Part shown: positions 26,380 through 35,652 of the stretch, one piece after another | Layout of the letters: each line of letters begins with the position of its first letter | How positions within the stretch are numbered: position 1 is the stretch's first letter | Source of the DNA: Streptomyces sp. NBC_00162 | Lineage (GTDB): Bacteria > Actinomycetota > Actinomycetes > Streptomycetales > Streptomycetaceae | Reading direction: 5' to 3' | Assembly (NCBI RefSeq): GCF_024611995.1 | Contig: NZ_CP102509.1 | Location: forward strand, 1,488,001-1,552,000 | Length of the DNA: 64,000 nucleotides | Position numbers and translations under genes: made by a program | The notes under the pieces: model-generated | What the model saw: only the letters and a program-made list of their open reading frames with translations | What the model was told of the DNA's origin: nothing | Database searches by the model: none

Positions 26380-27519
26380 GGTTTTCAGGGTGGGGTCGGT
26401 GGGTCGATGGCCAGATGTGTGGCCGTGAGGCAGCCGTCGACCAAGTGGGGTCGGAGTTGGATTCTGTGTAACTCGCGGCGGAGTGTGCGGTCGAGGTCGT
26501 CGGGTGTGGCGAAGGCGGTGTTGGCCATCGCTCTGCGCACGAGTGACCAGACGGCCTCGACGGGGTTCAGGTCGGGTGCATAGGGCGGGAGCCGGACGGT
26601 GGTGAGCCAGTCGTGCTCGGCCTCGTAATGTTTCAGCCCCGCGGCCAGGTGGGTGTTGAGATTGTCCCAGACCACCACGATCGGGCCGCCGAGCTGGATG
26701 TGAGCCCGCACCAGCAGGTCGCGGTAGTCCTTCCAGGAGAAGCTCTTGCGTGCACCCTTGAGCAGGAGATGAGTGCGGGGCCGGTGGATGAGACGGCTGT
26801 GTTCACCGGGTTTGTAGCAGCACAGCGCGGCGACCGAGGTCCGGCGGCGGGACCTGCCGCGCACACGGATGACAGGGGTCTGTCCGCGCCGGCCCCAGGT
26901 GCGGGCACGGGGCGGAGTCATCGAGAAGCCGGCTTCGTCCTCGAAGACGATCCAGGCACCGGACGCCGCCGCGAGGCTTTTACCCCCGGCCACACCTCCT
27001 TCTTCCACAGCTCCACCGCGTGCTCGTCACGCTCGAGGGCTCTGCGGGCGGGCGCCTGCCAGGACCAGCCGTGCCGTCTCAGCAGCCGCCACACCGTCGC
27101 CACCGACAGGCTCACCCGAAGATGCCGACGGATCAGGGTCTGGACCCGGGCCAGGGTCCAGCGTTCGTCTTCGAAGCCGTGTGCCGACGGCCCCTTGCCG
27201 AGTTCCTCCTCGAGCACAGCGAACTGTTCATCGGTGACGGTCGGGGCGTTCGCCGGACCCGTCGAGCGCAAGGCATCCATGCCGCGCTCGCGCCAGGCAC
27301 GGCGCCAGCGTTCCACGGACCGCACACTCACCCGCAGGTCCTTCGCGATGACCGCGGTCTTCTCACCCGCCGCGAACCGCACGCCGGCCTGAAGCCGGAT
27401 CCCCTCACGAAACGCCCGACGCTCAGCGGTCAGGCCCCCGCCCTCTGGATACCTCACCTCACCGGCATACCGCAGGGATCATCAACCGTCACTACCCGAC
27501 GACAACCCGAAAACCTCAG
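26376..27519. mobile_element. IS630-family insertion sequence, complete
   Basis: A 1144-bp element bounded by inverted repeats beginning CTGAGGTTTTC: left at 26376-26386, right (reverse complement) at 27509-27519. The inner part of the repeats is imperfect. TA dinucleotides flank both ends (26374-26375 and 27520-27521), the target duplication expected of IS630/Tc1-type elements. It carries one transposase in two overlapping frames on the minus strand. The repeats and duplication are intact, so insertion is probably recent. Confidence 0.9.
26385..27457 (-). CDS. IS630-family transposase (two frames)
   Basis: The first frame (27457 to 26918) has a helix-turn-helix region (MRYPEGGGLTAERRAFREGI, SVRSVERWRRAWRERGMDAL) and a second winged part with VWRLLRRHGWSWQ. 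The second frame (from about 27008 to 26385) has the DDE catalytic domain: IVFEDEAGFSM, VVWDNLNTH, and PPYAPDLNPVEAVWSLVRR. The two overlap and are joined by a -1 step at GGGTAAAAG (minus strand, near 26979-26987), in which AAA can slip back on a run of four A. Programmed -1 frameshifting is common in this family; here it is inferred. Confidence 0.85.
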
Positions 27520-27598
27520 TAAGCGAGCTCGCGCATCGCAGACCTCGTCTCGCTCCTCTCGTCGCATGGCAGCCACCAGGCTCAGGTATCAAAGCATT

Positions 27599-27644
27599 CG
27601 GTGTCCGCTGTGCGGCAGGCGCGCTTGCCGCACAGCGGACACCG
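27599..27644. repeat. Perfect 19-bp hairpin at the edge of a gene fossil
   Basis: CGGTGTCCGCTGTGCGGCA (27599-27617) and its exact reverse complement (27626-27644) are separated by GGCGCGCT. The right arm is homologous to coding sequence of the phosphotransferase-like gene at 52.8 kb; the left arm is an inverted copy absent from that gene. No T-run follows. It might act as a terminator or simply record a fold-back mutation. Confidence 0.75.
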
Positions 27645-28049
27645 CGAATCGCGACGCCAGCCACAGTGACGATGACGAAAGTGCAGGTGACGCAGACCCT
27701 CGGAGAGGCCTTTACCGACATCGCCGATCGAGCGGTGGGCACCGGCTCATGCAGATCTGACCTGGGCCAACGTGATGGGATCGGAGTTCTCCATCATCGA
27801 TTGGGAGGACTGGGGCATGGTGCCCCGAGGCCTGGACGCCGCCACGATGTGGGGCAACGCTCTGGCCGTCCCGGCGCTCGCGAACCGCGTCCAGCATGAG
27901 AGGCGTACAGACTTGAAAGCAGGGTCGGCACGCGGATGTCGCTGTTCTTCCTGTCGAAGATCGTCGGGCCTCACGCATGCGAGGGGGACCCTCTGCTGGC
28001 TCCATCCCGGAAGGAGGCCGAGCGCCTGGTGGCCGAGCTTCAGCGCTGA
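27622..28049 (+). pseudogene. Decayed copy of the phosphotransferase-like gene at 52.4 kb
   Basis: Nucleotide similarity to 52807-53250 is obvious. The stretch that reads VQVTQTLGEAF matches VTQTLGEAF there. GSEFSIIDWEDWGMVPRGLD and AATMWGNALAVPALANRVQH match the intact protein almost residue for residue. Small deletions (for example the HADLT region) and frame changes break the gene, and only the C-terminal half is present. It marks a duplication, or two independent acquisitions, of the same family within 25 kb. The remaining ~250 bp up to 28296 shows no gene. Confidence 0.8.
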
Positions 28050-28296
28050 CGGTGTGGATGGAGGGTCCAGAGGTACTGGCTGACAGCGACAGTGCCTACC
28101 TGGGCGTCAAGGGCCTGGACCAGCTGGGCCAAATGGCCAGGATCGTCAGAATGGCGTTACGCCATCAAGGTGGCAGCACGAGTTCCGGCTCGACTGCCAC
28201 CTCCGACTGCCTGATCACCGCCACCAAGCTCCCGATCGTCACGGAGGCGTCTGAATACCTCCGCCGTTCGACACAGCATCCAATCGAAGTGGCGTG

Positions 28297-31062
28297 CTAA
28301 ACGAGTTCGACGGGAACATCCTCGTCTTCGTCGGCTGCCGTCTCAGGATCTGCTGCTGCGGGATCGGTGACCGGCGTGCCGTCGCTGTCGGCGAGTGTGC
28401 GTCGGTAGTGCGGATGGTCCTGGTCCATCTGCAATGCGGCGTGCAGGGGGACGGGGTACTTGGTGCGGTGCTGCCAGGCCATGGCGATGTCACACAAGCT
28501 CCAGGTGAGGCGGGCGAGGGGCTCCCCCATCTCCGCCGGGCACTCAAGAGTGACGATCTCCAAGGCAGTCATGGAGTAGTAGTTCGGACCGATCTCGTCC
28601 TTGTTGACTTTCTCTACGGGAGGGCGTGCCTCCCACCTGGTCTTGCGTTCTCCCTTGCGGTAGTGGCCGTTGCCGTCGTGTTGATGGGTCATGTTGACCA
28701 GGAGCCAGGAGCGCCCGTCTTCCTGGTCGGTGGGCAGCCGGTTGAGGAGAGTGGTGGTGATGGCCTCCTCTTGCTCCCCCTTGCGCCAGTGGATCATGCG
28801 GACAGGTCGCCCAACCTCACTCATGCTCTTGTTGAGCCTGATGACGGCGGCAGGACGGTACTTTGCCGCCCGCGTCGCGCCGGGGGTCCACGCCGTGCGG
28901 GGCGGGGGTGTTTGGCCAGCCCTTTTGTTGTGCAGGCCGGGCCACAGACGGCGGCAGGCGATGCCGTCTACGGTGACGGTGTAGGCGATGCCGCCGAGGT
29001 AGTGGTGGAGGTCTTCCAGGGCCTGGTCCAGAACGAGCGCGACCTTCGCGTTCTCTTCGGGACTGTCGTCGGCTTCGGTCAGGTTGCCCTTGAGAAGCGG
29101 CCGCGAGTGGAACGCGGCGACGGCCTCATGGTAGGGACGCCAGCGGCCGGTCAGGACGTCCCAACCGTGCAGGGTCCAGGCTCCGCCAGGTCGGGTGGGG
29201 GGCTTGAGGGTGGTAGCCGCGATGGAGATCTTGGCTCCGGGGTCGCCCTTCTGCTTGGCCTGCCGACGTACGTGGATACCGCAGTGCGCTAGTTCGGTGG
29301 GCTGATAGGGGCCGACGGGTGCGCCGAAAGCCCGGTAGTCGAACCGCTCGTCGACAAAGCCGAGGGAGCGATGGAGGTCGATCAGAGAGGCCCGGACCTC
29401 GTAGTCCACTGCCTGCTTCTCAGCACCTTCCTTGCCCTTCTTGGCCTTGGACTTCGCGGCCGGCCGGGCGTTGTTGATGAACTGCGAGACGATTCCCTTA
29501 GCGCCGAGGATGGTCCGGACCTGGTGTTTGGCGTCCTGATCGTCCTTGGGCGGCTTGGGGCGGCCCTCCTTGCCGTCTCCATACTCGGTCTCTGCCAGGA
29601 CTGCGAGGATCTCACCCGGTTCGACTGCCAGACTGGAGAGGCCGTCGGCGACCCTCTTGCGAGCCGTGAAGTCGCCGTGTTCGAGCAAGTCGGGGACGTG
29701 GCGAAACTCGGCGAGCACTCGGCCTGTATGGAGTTCCCACCTCTTGCCATCGATGGGGTCGGCGGCCGGGTCCAGGCCATAGGTGGACGCGAGGGTAGAG
29801 ATCATCCGAAGTCGGATTGGGTCGCTGCTCCACAGGCACAGCACGCGCAGGCGTTCAGCCCCGATCGCATCAAGGGAGCGCAGGACACTGGCCAGCGGCA
29901 TGACGTAGGCGTCGGAGGTTTCCTTCGGGGCGCCGCGGACGGCCTTCCTCTTGACCGGGATGCTGGTCAGGGGTCGGGAGTCCTCGCCGAGGAAGCCGTG
30001 GACCCAGTCGTAAGCGTCCCGCAGGAACTGGGTGCCGACGCCGGCGCCAACGGGGAAGCCGTAGTTCTTGGAGACGATGGGCCGCAGATTGTGGTCGGGG
30101 CCGAGATCGGCAATGGTCTCCTCCGCCTCCCGGGCCTTGTCCTCGGCCCGGAACCGGGCGTCGATCTGGTGGAGAGCGGACTCACCCAGGCTCATGGCAG
30201 CCAATGTCTCCAGGGCCATCCTGCTTACTCCCCGGGCCCGGCCGCGCCCATCAAGACCTACTTCCATCACGGGCCGGGTGGGGCTGGCTTGCCGAACCAG
30301 AACGTTCCGTGTGAAGTCCATGTTCCAACGGGCGCGGGACGCTGACGCGGACACCAACAGGAGAGGATCATTGATGTCCCGCGCGGTCTTCATGCTCAAC
30401 CGCATCCGGGCGAAGGCATAGCGGATGCGCTCCAGCTCTTGGTGTTCCTTGACGGCCGTGGCGCCATCGGCGTCACGCCAGACGTCATCCCAGGCGACGA
30501 GGCCGCCGGTGGTGTCGGGCATCAGCTGGTACTCGTTGCCACCGGAGACGAAGGGCAGCCTGGACAGGCGGCGGGACAGGTCCCAAGTGATGCTGTTGTA
30601 GACCCAATTCGGGGCATCGGGCTGACCCTCTGGGGTGCGGTCGAGGAAATCGGCGATCAGCCGCTCCTCCTGCGTGGCAGCCGCGTACACCTCCGCCAGG
30701 CGCGGAGGCACGTTGGGGTCGATCTCGTGAATCTTGCGGCCCATAGAGAGCCCGTGCAGGTAGGAGAACACCCGCTGGACGGTGGTGTCGCTGATGGGGT
30801 CACGGCTGACCAGGAGGCCAGTGTCGCGGTCCAGCCACACGTAGCCCCCGGTCATCGCCCTCAGGGTGATGGGGACGATGGAGTGCGGGGGCTGAGCCTC
30901 GGACTTCTTCGTCCGCTGCTTGTAGGCGTTGCGGAAATTCCTCCACTGTGTGAGGCCATCATCGCCAATGTCGCGGACGTAAACGGTGCTGTCCCGAACG
31001 ACGTCCCTGGTGATCCGGAAGGCGAGGTACTCGGTGTAAGGGTTCTGGTCTTCGTCAGCCAT
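28297..31062 (-). CDS. pPIWI-RE protein (prokaryotic PIWI, RE clade)
   Basis: 921 residues. Its length, its position after an XPD/DinG-like helicase and REase-like gene, and its sequence pattern match the pPIWI_RE family (formerly DUF3962/DUF3893). The long N-terminal X region is followed by a MID-like region and a C-terminal RNase H-fold module. Visible landmarks are TAWTPGATRAAKYRPAAVIR, RPVRMIHWRKGEQ, NYYSMTALEIVTLECPAEMG, and the late LTWSLCDIAMAWQHRTKYPV, the usual final helix before a short acidic tail. The family's conserved Arg and Glu replace the normal catalytic acids; I cannot assign them with certainty. Published proposals hold that these islands target invading replicons, perhaps R-loops. 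AGGAG lies upstream of the ATG, and the helicase stop is 29 bp away. Confidence 0.85.
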   Translation of the reverse strand: MADEDQNPYTEYLAFRITRDVVRDSTVYVRDIGDDGLTQWRNFRNAYKQRTKKSEAQPPHSIVPITLRAMTGGYVWLDRDTGLLVSRDPISDTTVQRVFSYLHGLSMGRKIHEIDPNVPPRLAEVYAAATQEERLIADFLDRTPEGQPDAPNWVYNSITWDLSRRLSRLPFVSGGNEYQLMPDTTGGLVAWDDVWRDADGATAVKEHQELERIRYAFARMRLSMKTARDINDPLLLVSASASRARWNMDFTRNVLVRQASPTRPVMEVGLDGRGRARGVSRMALETLAAMSLGESALHQIDARFRAEDKAREAEETIADLGPDHNLRPIVSKNYGFPVGAGVGTQFLRDAYDWVHGFLGEDSRPLTSIPVKRKAVRGAPKETSDAYVMPLASVLRSLDAIGAERLRVLCLWSSDPIRLRMISTLASTYGLDPAADPIDGKRWELHTGRVLAEFRHVPDLLEHGDFTARKRVADGLSSLAVEPGEILAVLAETEYGDGKEGRPKPPKDDQDAKHQVRTILGAKGIVSQFINNARPAAKSKAKKGKEGAEKQAVDYEVRASLIDLHRSLGFVDERFDYRAFGAPVGPYQPTELAHCGIHVRRQAKQKGDPGAKISIAATTLKPPTRPGGAWTLHGWDVLTGRWRPYHEAVAAFHSRPLLKGNLTEADDSPEENAKVALVLDQALEDLHHYLGGIAYTVTVDGIACRRLWPGLHNKRAGQTPPPRTAWTPGATRAAKYRPAAVIRLNKSMSEVGRPVRMIHWRKGEQEEAITTTLLNRLPTDQEDGRSWLLVNMTHQHDGNGHYRKGERKTRWEARPPVEKVNKDEIGPNYYSMTALEIVTLECPAEMGEPLARLTWSLCDIAMAWQHRTKYPVPLHAALQMDQDHPHYRRTLADSDGTPVTDPAAADPETAADEDEDVPVELV

Positions 31063-31091
31063 GGAAGGGAGTGACTCCTGGAGTTCGGGGT

Positions 31092-34000
31092 CTAGTTGAT
31101 CGGGTCGATGCCGGCGTACGCAAGGAAGGCGGCCAGGGCCTCGCCATAGATGTCATTCATCCGGGCGCGTTCCTGGGGGGACCACTTTTGGTAGATGCGC
31201 TCCAGAACGGTCGCGAGTCCGCCCTGCCAGGCCTCCAGGTGGAATGCGTGGTCCACCAGGTGCAGGGTCATGTCGGTACCGCCTCGGCGGGCACGGCCGG
31301 CGAGCTGGATCATGTCCACGATCATTCCGGCGACGATTTCGTTCTGGAGGGCCTGAGACAGGGACTGGAACCCCGGGGCGGAGCGCAAGATCAACGAAAG
31401 TCGATCCCAAGCCTTCTCCCGGGCCTCAGCGAGGGCCTGAACGGGGTCGATCCCCTGCTTGCCGCGGAAGGAGTTCATGCCGTACGCGTTGATGGATGCG
31501 TACATTTCGGCCGGATCTGTCAGCAGCGCGAGGGGGCGTGTACACAGGTAGACGGAGCTGATCGCGGACCTGATGCCGGTCACAATGTTCAGTCCGCGGG
31601 CAATGCGAGCCATCGGGACGATGAGGATGCTTCCCCGCTTGGGGAAGGACTCGAACTCGTCTGGGGTCAGTTCGATGATCTTCTCAGGGAGTTCAGGCAG
31701 GTCTCGGCGTGCGTCTCGGTCGGCGGGGATGGCCACGCACAAGCCGTCCTTGCTGCGGAACTCGGGTGCGTTGAAGATCCCTAGGGCCAGGTAGCGGCAG
31801 TGCTCGTAGCTATTCGCGACCAAGACGACATTGGCCCGATCTCTGTCCTCGCGCTCCAGGCGCTCCAGCTCTCGGTGGATCTCGTCCCGGTACAGGGCCT
31901 CTCCGAGGGCCTTGAGGGCCTTGGGTTTGAGGTGCTGGGCGTTACCGGAAATCTGGATGGGGTTGTTCAGCAGGTCGGTGAAGGTCTGGCGACGCGCCCG
32001 GATGGAGTCGGGCGCGGCGTCGGTCATCCACCACTTGACCTTGGAGTGGATGTGCTCGCGGACAGCCTCGGGAAAGTAGGCGGTCGCGGACAAGCCCATG
32101 ACAACGCGTTCTCTATCGGCGGCGACCAGTGAGACCACCGATCCGAGCTGCGCCGTGTAGGTGTGAGGGTCGCCGGTCATGGTCTGGGATGTGAACTCGG
32201 CCGTGTTCTCGGGGTCGTCCAGGCCGGTGAGGCGGTATCCGAACAGAGCCCGGCCGAGCATGCCGTAGGGGATGGCCTTGGATCCTACGGCGCCGTCGAG
32301 GCGTTCGGAGATGCGGCGTACTTCGTCGCTGGTGACGGACTTGAGGTCTGACAGCTTGGCCATGAGCCGGCCAAGGATGTCGTCCAGCTCTGCCAGCCAG
32401 GTGCGGATGACCAGGAGGGTGATGGCTTCGGCCCGGTCGTGGAGGTCGGCAATGAGGCCGCCCAGAAGCTCGTGCAAACGGTGCTTCGCGTGGTTGAGGA
32501 CGTTGTCCCCGCGAGGGGAGAGAAGGTCCGTCAGCGTGGCACGCACCCCGTCGTAGGGCGCTTCGAGGGGTTCAGGCCGCACAAGGTCGGGGTGTGGGTC
32601 GTCGGACAGCCCAAACACCGTCCGCGGGGGCCGGAGCGAATTGAGCCGGCCGAAGAGGTACTCCGGCATCTCGTGGTCGTCGCTGTTGACCTCGCCGGGG
32701 AACAGGAGCCGGATCAGGCGCCGGTCCCGGCTTCCGGCAATGTGCCAGCCGGTGGACTTCACCTCGCCTTCGTCGTCGGTGTCGTGCCGCAGGTGGATCT
32801 GTCCCTGGCAGGCGGCCGCAAGGAAGAAGTCAGTGAGGTAGATGGCGTGGGCAACCAGCGGGATCAGCTCCTGAGAGGTTCCGCTGGGTCGGTTCTTGAG
32901 TGCCCGGTGGATCTGAGGGAGGAAGGTCTCCTTGTTCATCCGGGAGGAAAGGACCAGCTCTGTCGAGCACTTCCCGACCGCGATGGACTGGAATTGGTCG
33001 ACCTCGTCCAGGACGATTGCGTGAGAGCGACGCAGGAGGAACTCCTCCACGGACAGGCGTTCGGCCGGCCGGTCGCCGAAGGCGACGGGAATGGGCATCC
33101 GGCCGCCCATGAAGTTATGGTGATTGGTCACGATCACGTTGGCGTTCAGGGCGAGGTGGTGCTGCTGATATTTCCCGCAGGAGGTCATCCACGGGCAGCA
33201 GCGGGTGCCTTTGAGTGGCGGGAACGGCCGCAACCCAGTACAGGGCTCTTTCCCGTGCGGGTAGGGGTGCGTGGACGACAGAAACGGCTTCATCCCGCAG
33301 CCGTAGGAAAGCTGGTCGAGCTTCCACCGCACCTTGTCGTCCACGGCCCGGATTGCACCCTCGGTGCGGGAGACAGCCTTCATCGCCCGATTGTGGAGAC
33401 CGTAGGCAGACATCAGTGGCACGCACGCGCTTTCGGCGTCGACCCCGTAGCCGTACTTGTCTGCCAGCCATGCGAGATCTTCGCGGATCTCCAGGGCCGT
33501 CATCAAGCTTGCTTCCACCGTCGGGAGGACCAGCGTGACAGTCATCTGCTTCACGGTGAACCACGACCCCAGCACACGTACCATCACGCTCTTGCCAGTG
33601 CCAGTGGGGGCGTTGAAGACCTCCATCGGGCCAGCGGTCAGGCGCAGGAGCTCCGAGGCTGGCATCGTGTCGGATGTCTTGACCTGCGCTAACAGACCCC
33701 ACAGGACACCATGCAGATACGGGATGGACATGCGGGTGTCGATCTTCGTCGCGAGGGCGAGTAGCTCCTCCACCGGAATGCTGATCTCTGCTGTGCTCGG
33801 AGCGATCTCGGTGCGAGCTGTCTCGAGACTCTCACCGGCTGGGAAGGCAGGAATGTCCACGCGCCCGCTGATCTCACCCGGGCCGGTCTCGTAGATCGTG
33901 CGTGTCAGCCACGACCCAGGGCTTGCAGGCTCACCTGCCGCGCCGACCCCGCCACGCTTGGCCGTCTTCGCTAGGATTCGGTCTGCGTAAGCGAGCAGGT

Positions 34001-34376
34001 CACCCCCTACGCGTGGAATCACTGCCTCGCACGTCTCCGGGGGCCCAACTGCTGTGAAGTTCCTGATCGCCACCCCCTTGACGCTGGTGTCCAGCAATCG
34101 CGAACGGCCCGCCCGGGTTACCCCGGAAGCCGATGCGTACTCCGCCGGCGCGATCCTCGCGGCCGCGGCAATCCGCTGCTTTTCCCCGAGCGGCAGACCA
34201 TGCCACGCACCCCATTTGTCGTACTGCCCGGACAGCAAGAAAGCCGCATGCCGGAACGTCCCCGCCACTGCGTCCTGGTCGTGATCCTTGTCAGGGAAGT
34301 AGTGCGCAGCCAGGGCCAGGGCCACCAGCAGAGCCCCTTCATCCCTACCGAGCTTTCCCCCGCCAGTCACACCCAT
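31092..34376 (-). CDS. pPIWI-RE-associated XPD/DinG-type helicase
   Basis: About 1094 residues, superfamily 2 iron-sulfur helicase type. Walker A is NAPTGTGKSVMVR (~residues 253-265) and the DEAH-like box is IVLDEVDQFQS (~450-460). Between them is a cysteine cluster (GCGMKPF, EPCTGL, TRCCPWMTSCG) followed by LNANVIVTNHHNF, as in XPD/DinG 4Fe-4S domains. C-terminal motifs include MGLSATAYFPE, VVLVANSYEHCRYLA and LAGRARRGGTDMTLHLVDHA. It is the second member of the three-gene pPIWI-RE island and should unwind DNA or RNA:DNA hybrids. I start at ATG 34376, overlapping the REase gene by 10 bp. Confidence 0.88.
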   Translation of the reverse strand: MGVTGGGKLGRDEGALLVALALAAHYFPDKDHDQDAVAGTFRHAAFLLSGQYDKWGAWHGLPLGEKQRIAAAARIAPAEYASASGVTRAGRSRLLDTSVKGVAIRNFTAVGPPETCEAVIPRVGGDLLAYADRILAKTAKRGGVGAAGEPASPGSWLTRTIYETGPGEISGRVDIPAFPAGESLETARTEIAPSTAEISIPVEELLALATKIDTRMSIPYLHGVLWGLLAQVKTSDTMPASELLRLTAGPMEVFNAPTGTGKSVMVRVLGSWFTVKQMTVTLVLPTVEASLMTALEIREDLAWLADKYGYGVDAESACVPLMSAYGLHNRAMKAVSRTEGAIRAVDDKVRWKLDQLSYGCGMKPFLSSTHPYPHGKEPCTGLRPFPPLKGTRCCPWMTSCGKYQQHHLALNANVIVTNHHNFMGGRMPIPVAFGDRPAERLSVEEFLLRRSHAIVLDEVDQFQSIAVGKCSTELVLSSRMNKETFLPQIHRALKNRPSGTSQELIPLVAHAIYLTDFFLAAACQGQIHLRHDTDDEGEVKSTGWHIAGSRDRRLIRLLFPGEVNSDDHEMPEYLFGRLNSLRPPRTVFGLSDDPHPDLVRPEPLEAPYDGVRATLTDLLSPRGDNVLNHAKHRLHELLGGLIADLHDRAEAITLLVIRTWLAELDDILGRLMAKLSDLKSVTSDEVRRISERLDGAVGSKAIPYGMLGRALFGYRLTGLDDPENTAEFTSQTMTGDPHTYTAQLGSVVSLVAADRERVVMGLSATAYFPEAVREHIHSKVKWWMTDAAPDSIRARRQTFTDLLNNPIQISGNAQHLKPKALKALGEALYRDEIHRELERLEREDRDRANVVLVANSYEHCRYLALGIFNAPEFRSKDGLCVAIPADRDARRDLPELPEKIIELTPDEFESFPKRGSILIVPMARIARGLNIVTGIRSAISSVYLCTRPLALLTDPAEMYASINAYGMNSFRGKQGIDPVQALAEAREKAWDRLSLILRSAPGFQSLSQALQNEIVAGMIVDMIQLAGRARRGGTDMTLHLVDHAFHLEAWQGGLATVLERIYQKWSPQERARMNDIYGEALAAFLAYAGIDPIN

Positions 34377-35614
34377 CGAACACCCGCCGTCTCGCAGATC
34401 ATCTTGCCCATCACCGTTGCCGTAGCCACACGCAACCCGTACTCGTCGCACGCTCGCCGCAGCAGAGGAAGTTGGGTGTGCCGGTAGTCCGGGACGACGA
34501 TCCACTTCGCACCGCCCTGGTCGCCCTTGTCGCGTCGGATCTTCTCCGCTAGGAGGAAGCCGGATGTGAAGTCCTTAATGTCGATCCTGAACTCGACCTT
34601 CTCACCGGAAGGACTCACCGGAACCGCCCTGATGTCGTAGCTGTCCAGATCAGGCCAGAGGTCCACGTGGACACCGCGCTCCCGCAGAACCTCGAACAGG
34701 GCGATCTCGGTCAGGCCGGGAACCGTGGTGTACCGCCACGGCCCACGCTTCAGCGCCCAATGACCCACGGCCGGGACCGCGACCGGGATCTCCCCACGCA
34801 CCTCCGGGGCGAGCACCTTCGCCTCCGCTGATAGCCGTGGCACATCCAGCATCGGCAGCAACACTGGCGGCGCACCCACCTCGGGAATGGAGAACATGTA
34901 GTGGGCGCCGAGTGTCTCGGCATGGGCCGGGTACAGGCACCGCACGCGGCCGATCCGCTCCCCGGGGCGCCCGTGGACGGTGGCCTTCATCGGCCACTGA
35001 CAAAACGGACACGCGAACCACCACTGCTCAAACAAGGCCGCGTGATCGATCGGTTGGTAAAACTGGAAGATCCGTGCCGGGAGCCCCAGCTCCGTAATCT
35101 CCTCTTCCGTCCCCGACGGCACCATGGACAGGTTCCGTCGGCCGTTCACGTAGTCGCCCTGACGGCCGGTCTGCCGCAGCACCTCGTTGACGATGACTTG
35201 GTCCAGCTCTCCCTCGAGCTCCTCAATCGTCGGCGGCGAACCGTCACGCCGGGTCTTGTGCCGGACTGCGTCCAGGACCATCTGCTGCTCGTACGTGATA
35301 TCGAACAGCTCGTCGGCGGGGTACCCGTCGGGGTCCACCAGGTGGACCCCTTCCAGTTCCTCCGGCTCGACACCCGCAGGAAGAAGACCGGCGAGGTCGC
35401 CGGTGAGGGAGTCCAGGAACGCGGAGAACTTCAACGGGTTTCCGGGGCCCCGGGCGGCGAGGATCTCGCCATGGGCATCCATCAGGGTCTGGAGCCGCCT
35501 CGTGGGCTCCCCGTCACCGGTGGTGAAGGCCGGGACTGCACGAGCGGCAGCCTTCATCACCCGCTCCCGGGCCTCCTGGTCAGTCATGTGCCGTGCTGGC
35601 ATGTCATGAGTCAC
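34367..35614 (-). CDS. pPIWI-RE-associated REase-like protein
   Basis: 415 residues. The middle holds a zinc-finger-like FACPFCQWPMKATV with a later RCLYPAH. The C-terminal domain is a restriction-endonuclease-like fold: DLWPDLDSYDIRAVPV (acidic Asp), then KVEFRIDIKDF containing DIK in the position of the D/E-x-K motif, then AKWIVVPDYRHTQLPLLRRA. This is the REase partner found with pPIWI-RE and the helicase. It presumably cleaves DNA once the island is triggered. The start is GTG at 35614, 38 bp after the XRE gene's stop. Confidence 0.82.
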   Translation of the reverse strand: MTHDMPARHMTDQEARERVMKAAARAVPAFTTGDGEPTRRLQTLMDAHGEILAARGPGNPLKFSAFLDSLTGDLAGLLPAGVEPEELEGVHLVDPDGYPADELFDITYEQQMVLDAVRHKTRRDGSPPTIEELEGELDQVIVNEVLRQTGRQGDYVNGRRNLSMVPSGTEEEITELGLPARIFQFYQPIDHAALFEQWWFACPFCQWPMKATVHGRPGERIGRVRCLYPAHAETLGAHYMFSIPEVGAPPVLLPMLDVPRLSAEAKVLAPEVRGEIPVAVPAVGHWALKRGPWRYTTVPGLTEIALFEVLRERGVHVDLWPDLDSYDIRAVPVSPSGEKVEFRIDIKDFTSGFLLAEKIRRDKGDQGGAKWIVVPDYRHTQLPLLRRACDEYGLRVATATVMGKMICETAGVRWV

Positions 35615-35652
35615 GGCCGAACCCTAAAGGCCGCCACTGACAATGCCTCTGA

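Noticed and set aside
28297..31062. Classical long or short prokaryotic Argonaute
   Set aside because: The protein lacks a recognisable PAZ domain and the DEDX catalytic pattern; the linked helicase and REase-like genes fit the pPIWI-RE clade.
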